Shown here in pieces: positions 44,018-53,647 of a DNA stretch of 64,000 nucleotides (the first letter of the stretch is position 1; each line of letters starts with the position of its first letter). The notes below the pieces were generated by a model that was not told where the DNA came from, made no database searches, and saw nothing but the letters and a program-made list of their open reading frames with translations. This stretch comes from JAVVWB01 sp036652335 (lineage in GTDB: Bacteria > Synergistota > Synergistia > Synergistales > Synergistaceae), in contig JAVVWB010000008.1 of assembly GCA_036652335.1 (NCBI GenBank), forward strand, positions 1-64,000, in the 5' to 3' direction. A program made the position numbers and the translations under genes.

Positions 44018-45538
44018 TTAGTTGGCTCTTTCTATTTTTATTTTTCTTAGTTCTCTTCTTAGTACCTTTCCTGTAGGAGAAAGTGGGTATTCTGTAACAA
44101 AACCTATTTTTCGAGGAACTTTGTAGTGAGCTAAGCGTTCCTTACAGTATGACATAAGTTCTTTGGGGGTGATGTTTCCTATCCCGTTTTCATTTAGGAT
44201 TATAAAGGCTTTTACCATTTCTCCAGCTACATTGTTTTTTTCGCCAACAGCTATGGCAGCGTGTACATAAGGATGTTCACAGAGGACAGCTTCCACTTCC
44301 TGCGGATAGACATTAAATCCACTGACTATGATTATGTCTGTAGCTCTGTCAACAATTTTTATATAACCATCTTCATCTATCTGCACTACGTCTCCAGTAT
44401 TGAACCAGTCTCCATCAAATCTTTCGGCAGTATTTTCTTTATCACGGAAGTAGCAAGGTGCAACAGAAGGGCCCTTTACCCATAGTACGCCCTCGTCATG
44501 AAGCCCTATAGGATTGCCCTCCCTATCTGTTACTTTTGCTTCGTAGCTTTTCAAAAGAGGTCCGACTGTACCTAGTTTTTTTGTTTCTTCGCTAGGAGAA
44601 ACTGCTACGACCGGAGAACATTCTGTAAGTCCATAACCCTCTAATATACCAACGCCCATATATTTTTTACAGCGTTCATCTAGCTGAGTGTTTAGTCTAT
44701 CTCCTCCTGATACTACGTGTCGAATACCTTTTAACTGTTCTTCTTTTTTTGCGAGTGCACCTAATAAAAATGCTATAACGGTAGGGACAGCTATTACAGC
44801 AGTTACTCCTGAGTCTTTTATTGCTTTTATTGTATTTTCTACTGGTACGAAAGTTGGAACTATAGTTTGTCTTACTCCGCACATTAGAGGGAGAAGTCCT
44901 GCTACGTTGTTGCCAAATGTATGGAAGTTAGGGAGTACGTTTAGAAATACTGCATCTTCTGCTAGTAGTCCAGGAATACTATCTGGTAATTGAGAAATAT
45001 TATCTATTAAATTAGAGTGATAGCAACCTATAGCCTTTGGATTGCCAGAAGTACCTGATGTGGAAAAGAGAATTGCGTAATCTTTAGTCTCTGTCTGACC
45101 TATGCGACCAATCCATTCGTTTAGAGGTGAATCAGGTTTTGCCGACACAATTGGTACACCTATAGTCTTTGAGGCCTCTGATGCTTTTTCAAAAGCATCT
45201 TCATGAATGATGATAGAGTGAGGATCTAGTTTGCGAATTGTGTTAAACATGTTTACTAAGCCTGTTCTCATGTTAAGGGGTGCAACAGCACCTCCAAGTC
45301 TCCATGCTGCAATTGACAGTGCAAACACCATAGGAGAGTTTGGTAGAAGTAGTATAAGTCGTTGCCCTTCTGTAAAACCAGAATTTTTTAGCTTTTCTTC
45401 ACAGTCTAAAGCTAAATCATTTAGCCTGTTCCATGTCCACCATTCTCCCTGCCACCATATACAATCCTCGTTTTCTTTCCCTTGCCATGCAGTAACAAAA
45501 ATTTCTTCCAAACGTGTTTTACTAAAATCTCTCGGCAT
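44018..45538 (-). CDS. AMP-binding acyl-CoA/acyl-ACP ligase-like protein (copy 1)
   Basis: 506 residues. Adenylate-forming family: P-loop FSTSGTSGNPKAIG (about 156-169), LEGYGLTECSP, FNTGDVVQIDEDGY, and C-terminal PTGKVLRRELR catalytic Lys. The substrate is likely a fatty acid. It has a close paralogue immediately upstream (45614-47113), the two sharing most motifs and length, as expected of a tandem duplication. No partner acyltransferase or phosphopantetheine protein is nearby. Confidence 0.9.
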   Translation of the reverse strand: MPRDFSKTRLEEIFVTAWQGKENEDCIWWQGEWWTWNRLNDLALDCEEKLKNSGFTEGQRLILLLPNSPMVFALSIAAWRLGGAVAPLNMRTGLVNMFNTIRKLDPHSIIIHEDAFEKASEASKTIGVPIVSAKPDSPLNEWIGRIGQTETKDYAILFSTSGTSGNPKAIGCYHSNLIDNISQLPDSIPGLLAEDAVFLNVLPNFHTFGNNVAGLLPLMCGVRQTIVPTFVPVENTIKAIKDSGVTAVIAVPTVIAFLLGALAKKEEQLKGIRHVVSGGDRLNTQLDERCKKYMGVGILEGYGLTECSPVVAVSPSEETKKLGTVGPLLKSYEAKVTDREGNPIGLHDEGVLWVKGPSVAPCYFRDKENTAERFDGDWFNTGDVVQIDEDGYIKIVDRATDIIIVSGFNVYPQEVEAVLCEHPYVHAAIAVGEKNNVAGEMVKAFIILNENGIGNITPKELMSYCKERLAHYKVPRKIGFVTEYPLSPTGKVLRRELRKIKIERAN

Positions 45539-45584
45539 AAGACATCACCCTTCATGCTTTTATTAATTTATAAATATATTGCTT

Positions 45585-45613
45585 TAAAAATAACAAGATA
45601 ATTATGTTATTTT
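45585..45613 (-). terminator. Weak AT-rich hairpin terminator after copy 2
   Basis: Short A/T stem (ataaca / tgttat-type) followed by TTTTTAA on the minus strand directly after the stop. Confidence 0.4.
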
Positions 45614-47113
45614 TTATATCTTTGTTACACGTAGTACCCTTCTTAGAATTTTTCCTGCTGGTGATAGCGGATATTCTGATACAAACGCAATTTTTCTGGG
45701 TACTTTATAATGAGCCAAAGTTTTTTTAGAATAATCTATTAATTCTTTGGGTTGTATTTTTGCATCATCATTTAGAATTATAAAAGCTTTTACAATTTCT
45801 CCAGCAAGACTGTTTTTTTCACCGACTACTACTGCTGATTTTACTGCGGGATGCTTGCATAGTACAGTTTCTACTTCTTTTGGGAATACATTGAAACCAC
45901 CCACAATTATTATATCTGTTGCCCTGTCTATTATTTCTATATATCCATCACTATCTATTCGTACCACGTCGCCAGTATTAAACCAACCATTTTTAAAACG
46001 TTCTTTCGTATTTGCCTCATCTCTAAAATATGACTTTACTACCGATGGGCCTTTGATCCAAAGGACACCTTCTTCTTGTTTGTCCTTCAATCTACCGGCT
46101 CTATCTCTAATTTCCATTTTCAAAGACGGAAATAAGGGACCAACAGTTCCTAATTTTCTCTTTTCGACTGAAGAATTAAAAGCAACTATAGGAGAACATT
46201 CAGTAAGTCCATAGCCCTCTAATACTCCAGTCCTCAAGTATTCACAGCATCGTGCATCTAACGAAGTTGCAAGCTTATCTCCACCAGACACAATTCTTGA
46301 AATGTGTTTTATTTTTTCTCCTCTTTTTGCAAGGGTTCCCGTAAGAAATGATAGGACTGTAGGTACAGCAATAATAGCAGTAACACGTGCCATTTTTATA
46401 GTTTCAATTGTTTTTTCAACAGGTATAAAAGTTGGAACTATTGCCTGTTTCACACCTTTTAGTAGAGGTAAGATTGAGGATGTGTTAAATCCCAAACTAT
46501 GAAAATTAGGGAGAAGATTTAAAAAAACAGTATCTTCTTGTATAAAGTCTGTAGCAACAGACAAAGCATCGTCTATGTTGCTTATTATATTTTCTGAGGT
46601 ACAAGGAACACTTTTAGGAAGACCTGATGTCCCTGACGTTGAAAAAATTACAGCAATGTCATCATTGTTTTCTTCCTTAGCATCTCTTAGTCGTATTGTT
46701 TCCTCAATTTCAGTAAAAGATGTAGGTATTACAGGTATTTGCAACATTTTTTCTATTGGTAAAAAGAGTTCTTTTTTTTCTGCAAAGACAAAAACAGTAC
46801 TTAGATCTAACAATTCTAGTGTAGGCACCAAGTTTTCCATTCCTGCTTTAGGGTTCATTGGAGCAACAGTGCCTCCTAACTTCCACGTTGCAAGAGAAAG
46901 AGCTATTACGATTGGAGAGTTGGGCAACATGAAACCTATTCTTTGCCCCTTTTTAAAACCTGCTTTTGATAGTTTCTTTTCACAATCAAGGGCAAGGCAG
47001 TTTATTTTATTCCACGACCACCACTCACCCATCCACCATATACAGTTTTCTTCTTTTTTATTTTTCCATGAATTTATATATAAATCATACATTTTATTAT
47101 TGACGTAAACCAT
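45614..47113 (-). CDS. AMP-binding acyl-CoA/acyl-ACP ligase-like protein (copy 2)
   Basis: 499 residues. Same plan as copy 1: FSTSGTSGLPKSVP, LEGYGLTECSP, FNTGDVVRIDSDGY and SPAGKILRRVLR with the late Lys. More AT-rich and Lys-rich than copy 1, suggesting older divergence with retained active-site residues. Substrate unknown. Confidence 0.9.
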   Translation of the reverse strand: MVYVNNKMYDLYINSWKNKKEENCIWWMGEWWSWNKINCLALDCEKKLSKAGFKKGQRIGFMLPNSPIVIALSLATWKLGGTVAPMNPKAGMENLVPTLELLDLSTVFVFAEKKELFLPIEKMLQIPVIPTSFTEIEETIRLRDAKEENNDDIAVIFSTSGTSGLPKSVPCTSENIISNIDDALSVATDFIQEDTVFLNLLPNFHSLGFNTSSILPLLKGVKQAIVPTFIPVEKTIETIKMARVTAIIAVPTVLSFLTGTLAKRGEKIKHISRIVSGGDKLATSLDARCCEYLRTGVLEGYGLTECSPIVAFNSSVEKRKLGTVGPLFPSLKMEIRDRAGRLKDKQEEGVLWIKGPSVVKSYFRDEANTKERFKNGWFNTGDVVRIDSDGYIEIIDRATDIIIVGGFNVFPKEVETVLCKHPAVKSAVVVGEKNSLAGEIVKAFIILNDDAKIQPKELIDYSKKTLAHYKVPRKIAFVSEYPLSPAGKILRRVLRVTKI

Positions 47114-47153
47114 TTTTAAAGCACACTCTCCATTTCATTTTTAACAAGAAAGA

Positions 47154-48752
47154 CTATTTTTTATATTGTATCATTTTCTGCAAAGAACCTCTGCCACCGT
47201 CACAATGTATTAGAGACATAGGTTTATCTATAGGTTCATGTGTCCTTGGGTCAATCGTAATATTTGTGTGTGTCAAATAAAAATCAGAGGTGGATAGGAG
47301 TTCATGCCTTATCGATTCTCCTTGGTATCCTCTTGATTGATACAACGATGACGCAAGCCAAAGGACACCGTCATAAGTCATAACGACTGATTTAATATTT
47401 TTAGGAGAACAGAGATCATTGTACTTATTTTTATAATCTCTAAGTAATGACGCTGTCCTTGGATCTAATGTTGTTACTTCATTTAGCCACCATGTGTTTT
47501 TATAATATTCTTTTGCTTCTTCGTCCAAATTGTCTATATAGTTTTCCCCCAATATTGCACCAGTGTATCCTATCTCTCTTGCCGTTTGAATCATTAAATC
47601 TTTATATTCATCAGAAGATATTAGCAATAGCAAATCAGATTCGTTCTCTTTTATAGCTTCAAGTAAGAGTTTATAAGATTTCTTATTGTCAGAAGTGAAA
47701 GCAATGTCCACATTTGCCTCTCCTCCAAAGACTTTTAGCCAATGAAGGAAAAATTCATGCTCTTCTTTATGATATAAGCTACTCGACTCATAAAGTATTC
47801 CAAGTTTCTTTCTTTTTAGCCCTTGAACAACAAAGTACGCCGTCATTTTTGCTCTCTCATAAGAGTTTTTTGCCAAACTGAACACATATAGATGAGGTTT
47901 CTTCTCATCTCTTATCATCATTCTAGGTGTGTCCGCAGTCGTCACAAGAAGAGGTACTTCTAACTCATCTGCCAACGGGACAATCTTTTCCGTTATAGAC
48001 GCATCCATTCCCGTTAGCATAACTAGTAGCGTTTTATCTTTCATTACATTTTTTATATATTTATATGCTTTTTCAGGATTTGATGGCGTATCAAAGCCAA
48101 CTATCTTAAATCTAAAACCTGCACCTTTGTTTTGTGCATTGATTTTTTCAACAGCAAGTTGAGCGGCTCTCAGTCTATCATATCCACCTGTAAACTTAGC
48201 ATCACTCAGCACATCAAAATATGCAATTCTGTACTCATTACCCACAGGATCTCGTTGGTTGCCAATTTGGAGAAATAAAATTATCAGAGCAATCGCTGAG
48301 ATTAAAAAGATAAATGTATTGCAAATTACTTTCTTTCTAAGCCATTTAGTCCTAGGTTTTTTTGCTAGGCATCCGTCTATTTTTTTTAAATTGCCGGGTG
48401 AAGCAAAAAAGGTATTAGCATATTTGTCATCGTTTGTCGTTTCTTCAGCAGAAGAAATTTCAGCAATAAATTCGATTATTTCAATAACAAAAGAAACATC
48501 TTGTTTGGAAAAGCCTAATTTATCAAGTAAGTAATTTCTATATTCTTCACATTTAAGGTTTTCTTTCCTAAGCTCAGCAGACCAACCTTTTTTTGATAAA
48601 TTTCTTAATGAGAACGTTAGGGTAAAAATTTCTTTTGTATCCAAATCATTGTATTCTTCTAAAAATTGAGAAAGTCTGTCTGTATCTTCAAAAATTTGCA
48701 GACCATAGTCTTCTATTATTTTTTCTAAATTTTTTTTCATTTTGTCTTTCAT
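47154..48752 (-). CDS. Membrane-anchored periplasmic ligand-binding protein (Peripla_BP_6-like)
   Basis: 532 residues, GGAGGT before ATG 48752. It has no signal peptide: a charged helical N-terminal region (1-140), one membrane helix (about 142-163), then a type 1 periplasmic binding fold (about 175-530) of the branched-chain-amino-acid receptor type (VNEAFDVLSD-like opening, KILTGMDASITEKIVPLADELEVP-type sub-domain, VMTYDGVLWLASS). This looks like a sensor-type receptor with a cytoplasmic N-terminal part of unknown fold; there is no kinase or cyclase domain. No ABC permease or ATPase is nearby. Confidence 0.78.
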   Translation of the reverse strand: MKDKMKKNLEKIIEDYGLQIFEDTDRLSQFLEEYNDLDTKEIFTLTFSLRNLSKKGWSAELRKENLKCEEYRNYLLDKLGFSKQDVSFVIEIIEFIAEISSAEETTNDDKYANTFFASPGNLKKIDGCLAKKPRTKWLRKKVICNTFIFLISAIALIILFLQIGNQRDPVGNEYRIAYFDVLSDAKFTGGYDRLRAAQLAVEKINAQNKGAGFRFKIVGFDTPSNPEKAYKYIKNVMKDKTLLVMLTGMDASITEKIVPLADELEVPLLVTTADTPRMMIRDEKKPHLYVFSLAKNSYERAKMTAYFVVQGLKRKKLGILYESSSLYHKEEHEFFLHWLKVFGGEANVDIAFTSDNKKSYKLLLEAIKENESDLLLLISSDEYKDLMIQTAREIGYTGAILGENYIDNLDEEAKEYYKNTWWLNEVTTLDPRTASLLRDYKNKYNDLCSPKNIKSVVMTYDGVLWLASSLYQSRGYQGESIRHELLSTSDFYLTHTNITIDPRTHEPIDKPMSLIHCDGGRGSLQKMIQYKK

Positions 48753-48888
48753 ACAGTTACCTCCACGATATCTTTTACAAGGTTACAGGAAAAATACGTT
48801 TATGTTCTTTTTAAATTTATATATCATTCTATGATAAAATTTGAACTATAAATATAGTAGCATAATAAATATATACAAAGGAGTTCTC

Positions 48889-49464
48889 ATGTATAAAAAA
48901 CTTTCGAAATTACACCCACTTATTATGGCTAGTTTTGCATTTGTTTTCTTTATAATTTCTCTGTTTTCATGGCATGTTGACTTTCTCGAAGTAAGTAGCC
49001 CGAAAAGTGGTTTAATTTTTAGTTCTCCATGTTCAAACGGTTACAGATTTTCTACTCGATATATTCATTCAGTAGAGCTTACACCTGTTGAAGACTACTA
49101 TATTATTACAGGTGGAAAGATATGGTTATGGGAAGAACGAGTCCGCTCCTCTAAAGCAGGCATGCCTTCTATGATACCTATGCACGGACGATATATTGAA
49201 GCAAAAGATTGGCTTATTTATCAGGGTGGACAAATCTCGTTCGACACATACTTTTATCGCATAGGTGATAAGCAATTCGGTTGCAATCAGGCAAAATTCT
49301 CACCATTTGGTCTTTGTAACTTTTACGAAATATTCTCCAGGGAACTTCTATCCGTAAAAGTTACCAAAATGCCATTCTATTACAAAAAACCATTTTTCTC
49401 TAAAAAGTTATATGAAGCAGAAAAAAATGTCGAACCAATAAACAAACCCTTACAAAAATTTTAA
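48889..49464 (+). CDS. DUF1850 membrane-tethered protein, TRAP-associated
   Basis: 191 residues from ATG 48889 (AAGGAG upstream). N-terminal helix, then the DUF1850 core with RYIHSVELTPVEDYY and MIPMHGRYIEAKDW. DUF1850 genes usually accompany TAXI-type TRAP transporters; the TAXI SBP and permease lie 1.0 kb further right on the opposite strand. The last 15 nt overlap the convergent membrane-protein gene. Confidence 0.85.
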   Translation: MYKKLSKLHPLIMASFAFVFFIISLFSWHVDFLEVSSPKSGLIFSSPCSNGYRFSTRYIHSVELTPVEDYYIITGGKIWLWEERVRSSKAGMPSMIPMHGRYIEAKDWLIYQGGQISFDTYFYRIGDKQFGCNQAKFSPFGLCNFYEIFSRELLSVKVTKMPFYYKKPFFSKKLYEAEKNVEPINKPLQKF

Positions 49465-50355
49465 GTCAATCAGAATTAGTATTATTCCTAATAATTGCAA
49501 CAATAACATAGTTAAACAAACTAAGTTATACCGATATTTTTGTAACATCATAGTAATGTATCGAAATACCGTTTTTTGTAGCATATATGCAATGAATACA
49601 AAAAAGACAGCGTCACATGCAAATAAACATATACCAGAAAAATCTAGCAAAAAGGCAGGTCTTAAAGGAATAAAAAGTATCACAAATAAGAACGAATTTA
49701 AAAGTCTATTCAGTGAAAGATAAATAGTATCATTCAAGCAGAAATCTTCTTCCAAGCATGAATTTCCTTCCACTAAGATACGCTCTTTTAATCCTATAAA
49801 AAATAGAGTAGAAACAGCTATTGCTATAATACCAACCCACGCAACAACCGATGTTTCTTGCCAAATATTGATACTTACAAAAGATTCAACGCTTATAATC
49901 TTTCCAGATATTCCTCTTTCATACATGTAGCAACCATATAAAGTAAGTAAAAAGAAAAGAGCAGCATCACAGATACAATATACTTTTATATTTTTATAGT
50001 GGAAAACAGATTTACCGTAACGAGCCCAAATAAAAATTTGTCCTGATGTAAAAATAATCACGGGGATATATATAGCTGTAAAGCAGATAGAAACAAAGGA
50101 TGGCAAGCTACCTATTGGCAACATAAAAAACACAGATAATAATAAGATAAAAGCTATGTAACAAGAATAATTAGTACATTTCTTTCTATGTCTTTCTAAA
50201 GAGGTAGGCATATTCTTTGTAGAAATGCTTTTATAAAATAAGTCGTTATCATACATATATATTATTAACAAACAAAATACAAAAAATATGAACGATGTTG
50301 CTGAAATTAAAGATAGAAAAAGTGACATCATAGCCGTTTTCCCCTTAGAAGCCAT
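49450..50355 (-). CDS. Polytopic membrane protein, unknown
   Basis: 301 residues with about 8 hydrophobic helices, a positively charged first loop (LERHRKKCTN), no signal motif. No family recognised. Between DUF1850 and the TAXI gene; the hairpin at 50379-50425 separates it from the TAXI gene. Confidence 0.6.
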   Translation of the reverse strand: MASKGKTAMMSLFLSLISATSFIFFVFCLLIIYMYDNDLFYKSISTKNMPTSLERHRKKCTNYSCYIAFILLLSVFFMLPIGSLPSFVSICFTAIYIPVIIFTSGQIFIWARYGKSVFHYKNIKVYCICDAALFFLLTLYGCYMYERGISGKIISVESFVSINIWQETSVVAWVGIIAIAVSTLFFIGLKERILVEGNSCLEEDFCLNDTIYLSLNRLLNSFLFVILFIPLRPAFLLDFSGICLFACDAVFFVFIAYMLQKTVFRYITMMLQKYRYNLVCLTMLLLQLLGIILILIDLKFL

Positions 50356-50378
50356 TTTTTTTATTATACAACAAAAAA

Positions 50379-50425
50379 CCTCATTTATGTTTTCTCTATA
50401 GAAACATAAATGAGGCTATTTTATT
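50379..50425. terminator. Bidirectional terminator before the TAXI gene end
   Basis: 14-bp perfect stem (cctcatttatgttt / aaacataaatgagg) with flanking A and T runs; mainly ends the TAXI SBP transcript. Confidence 0.85.
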
Positions 50426-50447
50426 AGATATTTTCTTGTATTTTAAC

Positions 50448-51404
50448 TTATTTAATGAGGCCCTTTTCTTTAAAGAACTTCACTGCTCCTGGATGGAGAG
50501 GAGCGGTTACACCATTTAAAGCACCTTTAAGTGAGATCTCTTTTCCCTTTGCATGTGCTGCTTTTACGTCATCTAAGTTTTTATAAAGAGCTGTTAGGAA
50601 GTTGTAAATATCTTTTTCCGGTACATCTGCATGTGTAACAAGAAGAGCCATTACAGCAGGTGTTTTTGTATCTTTTGTAATACCTTTATACGTATTTGCC
50701 GGAATTACACTTGATACAAAGAAAGGATACTTTTTGTTCAACTTTTTGAGAAATGCGCTATCAAAGCTGTGCAATGTAATATTCTTCTTTGTCGTTGTAA
50801 GGTCCATAATTGCTGCTGTCGGATATCCTGCAACTACAAATCCTGCATCAATCTGTTCGTCCTTGAAACGTCCAGCTGTACCAGCGAAATCAAGATAGTC
50901 TGTCTTTTTAAAGTCTTTTTCTGAAATTCCTGAAAGTGCTAATAATGCTTGCAAGTCGCCCCATACACCAGAACCCTGTGCACCAACGCTTACTCTTTTG
51001 CCTTTCAAATCAGTAAACTTCTTAATATTTGCTTCTTTTGTAACAACCATTTGAACGTGTTCTGGATAGAGGGATGCTACTACACGGATGTTTTTAAGTG
51101 GTTTATCTTTAAACATCAACTGTCCATTCAATGCCCAATATGTAATATCGTTCTGTACGAATGCAATTTCAATTTCTTTTCTTGATACCAAGTTAATATT
51201 TGCAACTGAAGCATTTCCTGTTTCTGCTGTACAACGGAGTTTGCCATCCTTTGTAACTGCTGCAGCAAGAGCACCACCTACTGCATAATATGTTCCCGCT
51301 GTTCCACCTGTTGCAATTGACATGTAAGTTGCTGCTGATGCAACTGATGATATGGTTAGGACTGCCATTAGTGTTACTACCGCATAGATAAAGCCTTTTT
51401 TCAT
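50448..51404 (-). CDS. TRAP transporter solute-binding protein, TAXI family
   Basis: 318 residues from ATG 51404 (GGAGG 7 nt upstream). Signal peptide ending SVASA, then the TAXI signature SIATGGTAGTYYAVGGALA, and a late LHPGAVKFFKEKG. Extracytoplasmic receptor for a carboxylate or glutamate-type solute. Follows the fused permease by 34 nt. Confidence 0.93.
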   Translation of the reverse strand: MKKGFIYAVVTLMAVLTISSVASAATYMSIATGGTAGTYYAVGGALAAAVTKDGKLRCTAETGNASVANINLVSRKEIEIAFVQNDITYWALNGQLMFKDKPLKNIRVVASLYPEHVQMVVTKEANIKKFTDLKGKRVSVGAQGSGVWGDLQALLALSGISEKDFKKTDYLDFAGTAGRFKDEQIDAGFVVAGYPTAAIMDLTTTKKNITLHSFDSAFLKKLNKKYPFFVSSVIPANTYKGITKDTKTPAVMALLVTHADVPEKDIYNFLTALYKNLDDVKAAHAKGKEISLKGALNGVTAPLHPGAVKFFKEKGLIK

Positions 51405-51438
51405 TTTACATTCCTCCGATTTTTTAAATAATAAGTAT

Positions 51439-53505
51439 CTATTGATGTGAATCAAGTGTTGCATCTAATGCTTTTTTAGACATCCTTTTTTTCTTGGCTC
51501 TTTGTATAACTATTATTACCAAGAAGATTGCAAATCCAAATAAGTCAGAACGTGTACCTGGAACCAACAATCCTAGAGCACCCACAAAAGATATTAGTCG
51601 CATTATAGGTGTAATAGGTGCAGTAAAAAATCCTATTGTGGACATTGCAAGTAGTACAACCCCTAATAACGCTGTCAATACAGCTTGAACAAGGTGAATA
51701 GTATCTACGTTTATAAATAGCAATATTGGATTATACACATATATATATGGGACCAAGAAACCAGCGAGAGCAAGTTTGAAAGCAGTTAGACCTGTTTTCA
51801 TAGGATCTGAACCAGATATACCTGCACCTGCGTAAGCAGCTAGTGCTACAGGTGGAGTAAGGTCCGCTGCAATACCAAAGTAGAACACAAACATATATGC
51901 TGCCATTGGTGGAACTCCTAGAAGTAGCAACGCTGGAGCCGCCATAGTACTTGTAACTATAAAGTTTGCTGTTGTTGGAAGTCCCATTCCCAAGAGCAAG
52001 CTAGCAATCATCGTAAAGAATAGGGTCAAAATCTTTGTTGTAGCCAAAGCAACTTCCTCTAATGGAATAGAGAATGCGCTAGACATTAACGTTACCAAAA
52101 TATTGCCAGTTCCAACAGATGCAAGTGAAACGATTGCATTTGCTATACGCAAAGCGAGCCCCGTCAGTGTACCCATGCCAACTATCAATCCTACAGTTGC
52201 ACAGGCACAAGCTACGCCAAGTGCGCTTCTAGCCCCAGACTCAAAGGCTTCAATTAAGTGTGGTAAAGTCAATCTTGTTTCCTTATTTACCCACGAAAGT
52301 AGGAAACTGATAACGATACCATTAAAAGCTGCTTTCAAAGGAGTAAATCCTGCAAGCAAAAAGTAGATAATTGCGAATAAAGGAATTAGTAAGAATCCCT
52401 TTGCTTTAAGTAAAGGCCATAGAGGAGGTAGCTGACTAAAAGGAATTCCTTCAAGGCCAAGTCTTGATGCTTCGAAGTGAACTTGAACCATAACAGCAAA
52501 GTAGTAAAGCAGAGCCGGAATTATAGCCGCTACTACAACTTCCATATAGGGAACACCTAATATCTGAGCCATAATAAAGGCTGCAGCTCCCATTACAGGA
52601 GGCATTATCTGTCCACCGGTTGATGCTACTGCTTCTACTGCGGCAGCAAAATGAGGTTCATAACCAACGCTTTTCATAAGTGGAATCGTAAACATGCCTG
52701 TTGTACAAACATTAGCAACGGATGAGCCGGATACTGTACCCATCAAGCCCGAGCTAACGACAGCCACTTTTGCCGGGCCACCTGTAGACCAACCAGCTAA
52801 AGAGAGCGAGAGGTCTATTATAAATTTACCAAGTCCTGTCCTTTCTAAGACAGCACCAAAGAGTATAAACATAAATACAAATGTTGAAGAAACCTGTAAA
52901 GGCGTACCAAATATACCCTCAATTCCCAAGTACATATGGTTTACTATCCTTGAGAAAGAAAAGCCCCTATGTGCAATCATATCTGGCATATATCGTCCAA
53001 AATAGCAATATAAAAGTGCCAATATCGCCAATAATGGAAGTACAGGGCTAGAAATTCTCCTAGTAGCTTCAAGGAGGAAAATTATTACGAATGATCCAGC
53101 TAGGAGATCTAACGTTGTTGGCAAGCCAGAACGCAACGATAGTTCATTATAAAATATTACAATATACAGAGCAGAAAGGACTCCGCCAATTAAAAACAAA
53201 AAGTCATAGATAGGGATACCTTTCGTTTTGGATTGTTTTGCAGTTGCAGGATAGAGCATAAAAACCAAAGCGAGAGTAAAAGCAAGATGAACCGCTCCCT
53301 GTTTCTGAGAGAGTAACAACCCAAAACCAGATGTGTAAAAGTGAAAACAAGACATTAGAACGGCAACTAAGGTTACTAACTTCCCCTGCCAACCATTTAA
53401 AATCCTAAATCTTGATTCTGTGTCATATTTCCTCATTAGATCGTCTAAATCTATCTGTCCGCTGGTGTGTTTATTATTATTTTCTGATTCGTCAACACAA
53501 CTCAT
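51439..53505 (-). CDS. TRAP transporter fused (4TM/12TM) permease
   Basis: 688 residues from ATG 53505, preceded by GGAGG (an earlier start lacks a site). A DctQ-like small part fused to the DctM-like large part: about 16 helices, with GTVSGSSVANVCTTGMFTIP and GGQIMPPVMGAAAFIMA in the large domain. Uses a Na+ or H+ gradient to import the solute bound by the TAXI protein. Confidence 0.93.
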   Translation of the reverse strand: MSCVDESENNNKHTSGQIDLDDLMRKYDTESRFRILNGWQGKLVTLVAVLMSCFHFYTSGFGLLLSQKQGAVHLAFTLALVFMLYPATAKQSKTKGIPIYDFLFLIGGVLSALYIVIFYNELSLRSGLPTTLDLLAGSFVIIFLLEATRRISSPVLPLLAILALLYCYFGRYMPDMIAHRGFSFSRIVNHMYLGIEGIFGTPLQVSSTFVFMFILFGAVLERTGLGKFIIDLSLSLAGWSTGGPAKVAVVSSGLMGTVSGSSVANVCTTGMFTIPLMKSVGYEPHFAAAVEAVASTGGQIMPPVMGAAAFIMAQILGVPYMEVVVAAIIPALLYYFAVMVQVHFEASRLGLEGIPFSQLPPLWPLLKAKGFLLIPLFAIIYFLLAGFTPLKAAFNGIVISFLLSWVNKETRLTLPHLIEAFESGARSALGVACACATVGLIVGMGTLTGLALRIANAIVSLASVGTGNILVTLMSSAFSIPLEEVALATTKILTLFFTMIASLLLGMGLPTTANFIVTSTMAAPALLLLGVPPMAAYMFVFYFGIAADLTPPVALAAYAGAGISGSDPMKTGLTAFKLALAGFLVPYIYVYNPILLFINVDTIHLVQAVLTALLGVVLLAMSTIGFFTAPITPIMRLISFVGALGLLVPGTRSDLFGFAIFLVIIVIQRAKKKRMSKKALDATLDSHQ

Positions 53506-53647
53506 ACGATCCGCCTCCAAACATTTTTCATCTTTTATCATTTGACTTACACATAATCTAGCAAAACTCGAAAAATGTCAAGAGAAAATTCACTAAATTC
53601 ACATCAATATTTTGAACTTTCTTTTATTTTTGATAATTTATTAACAT

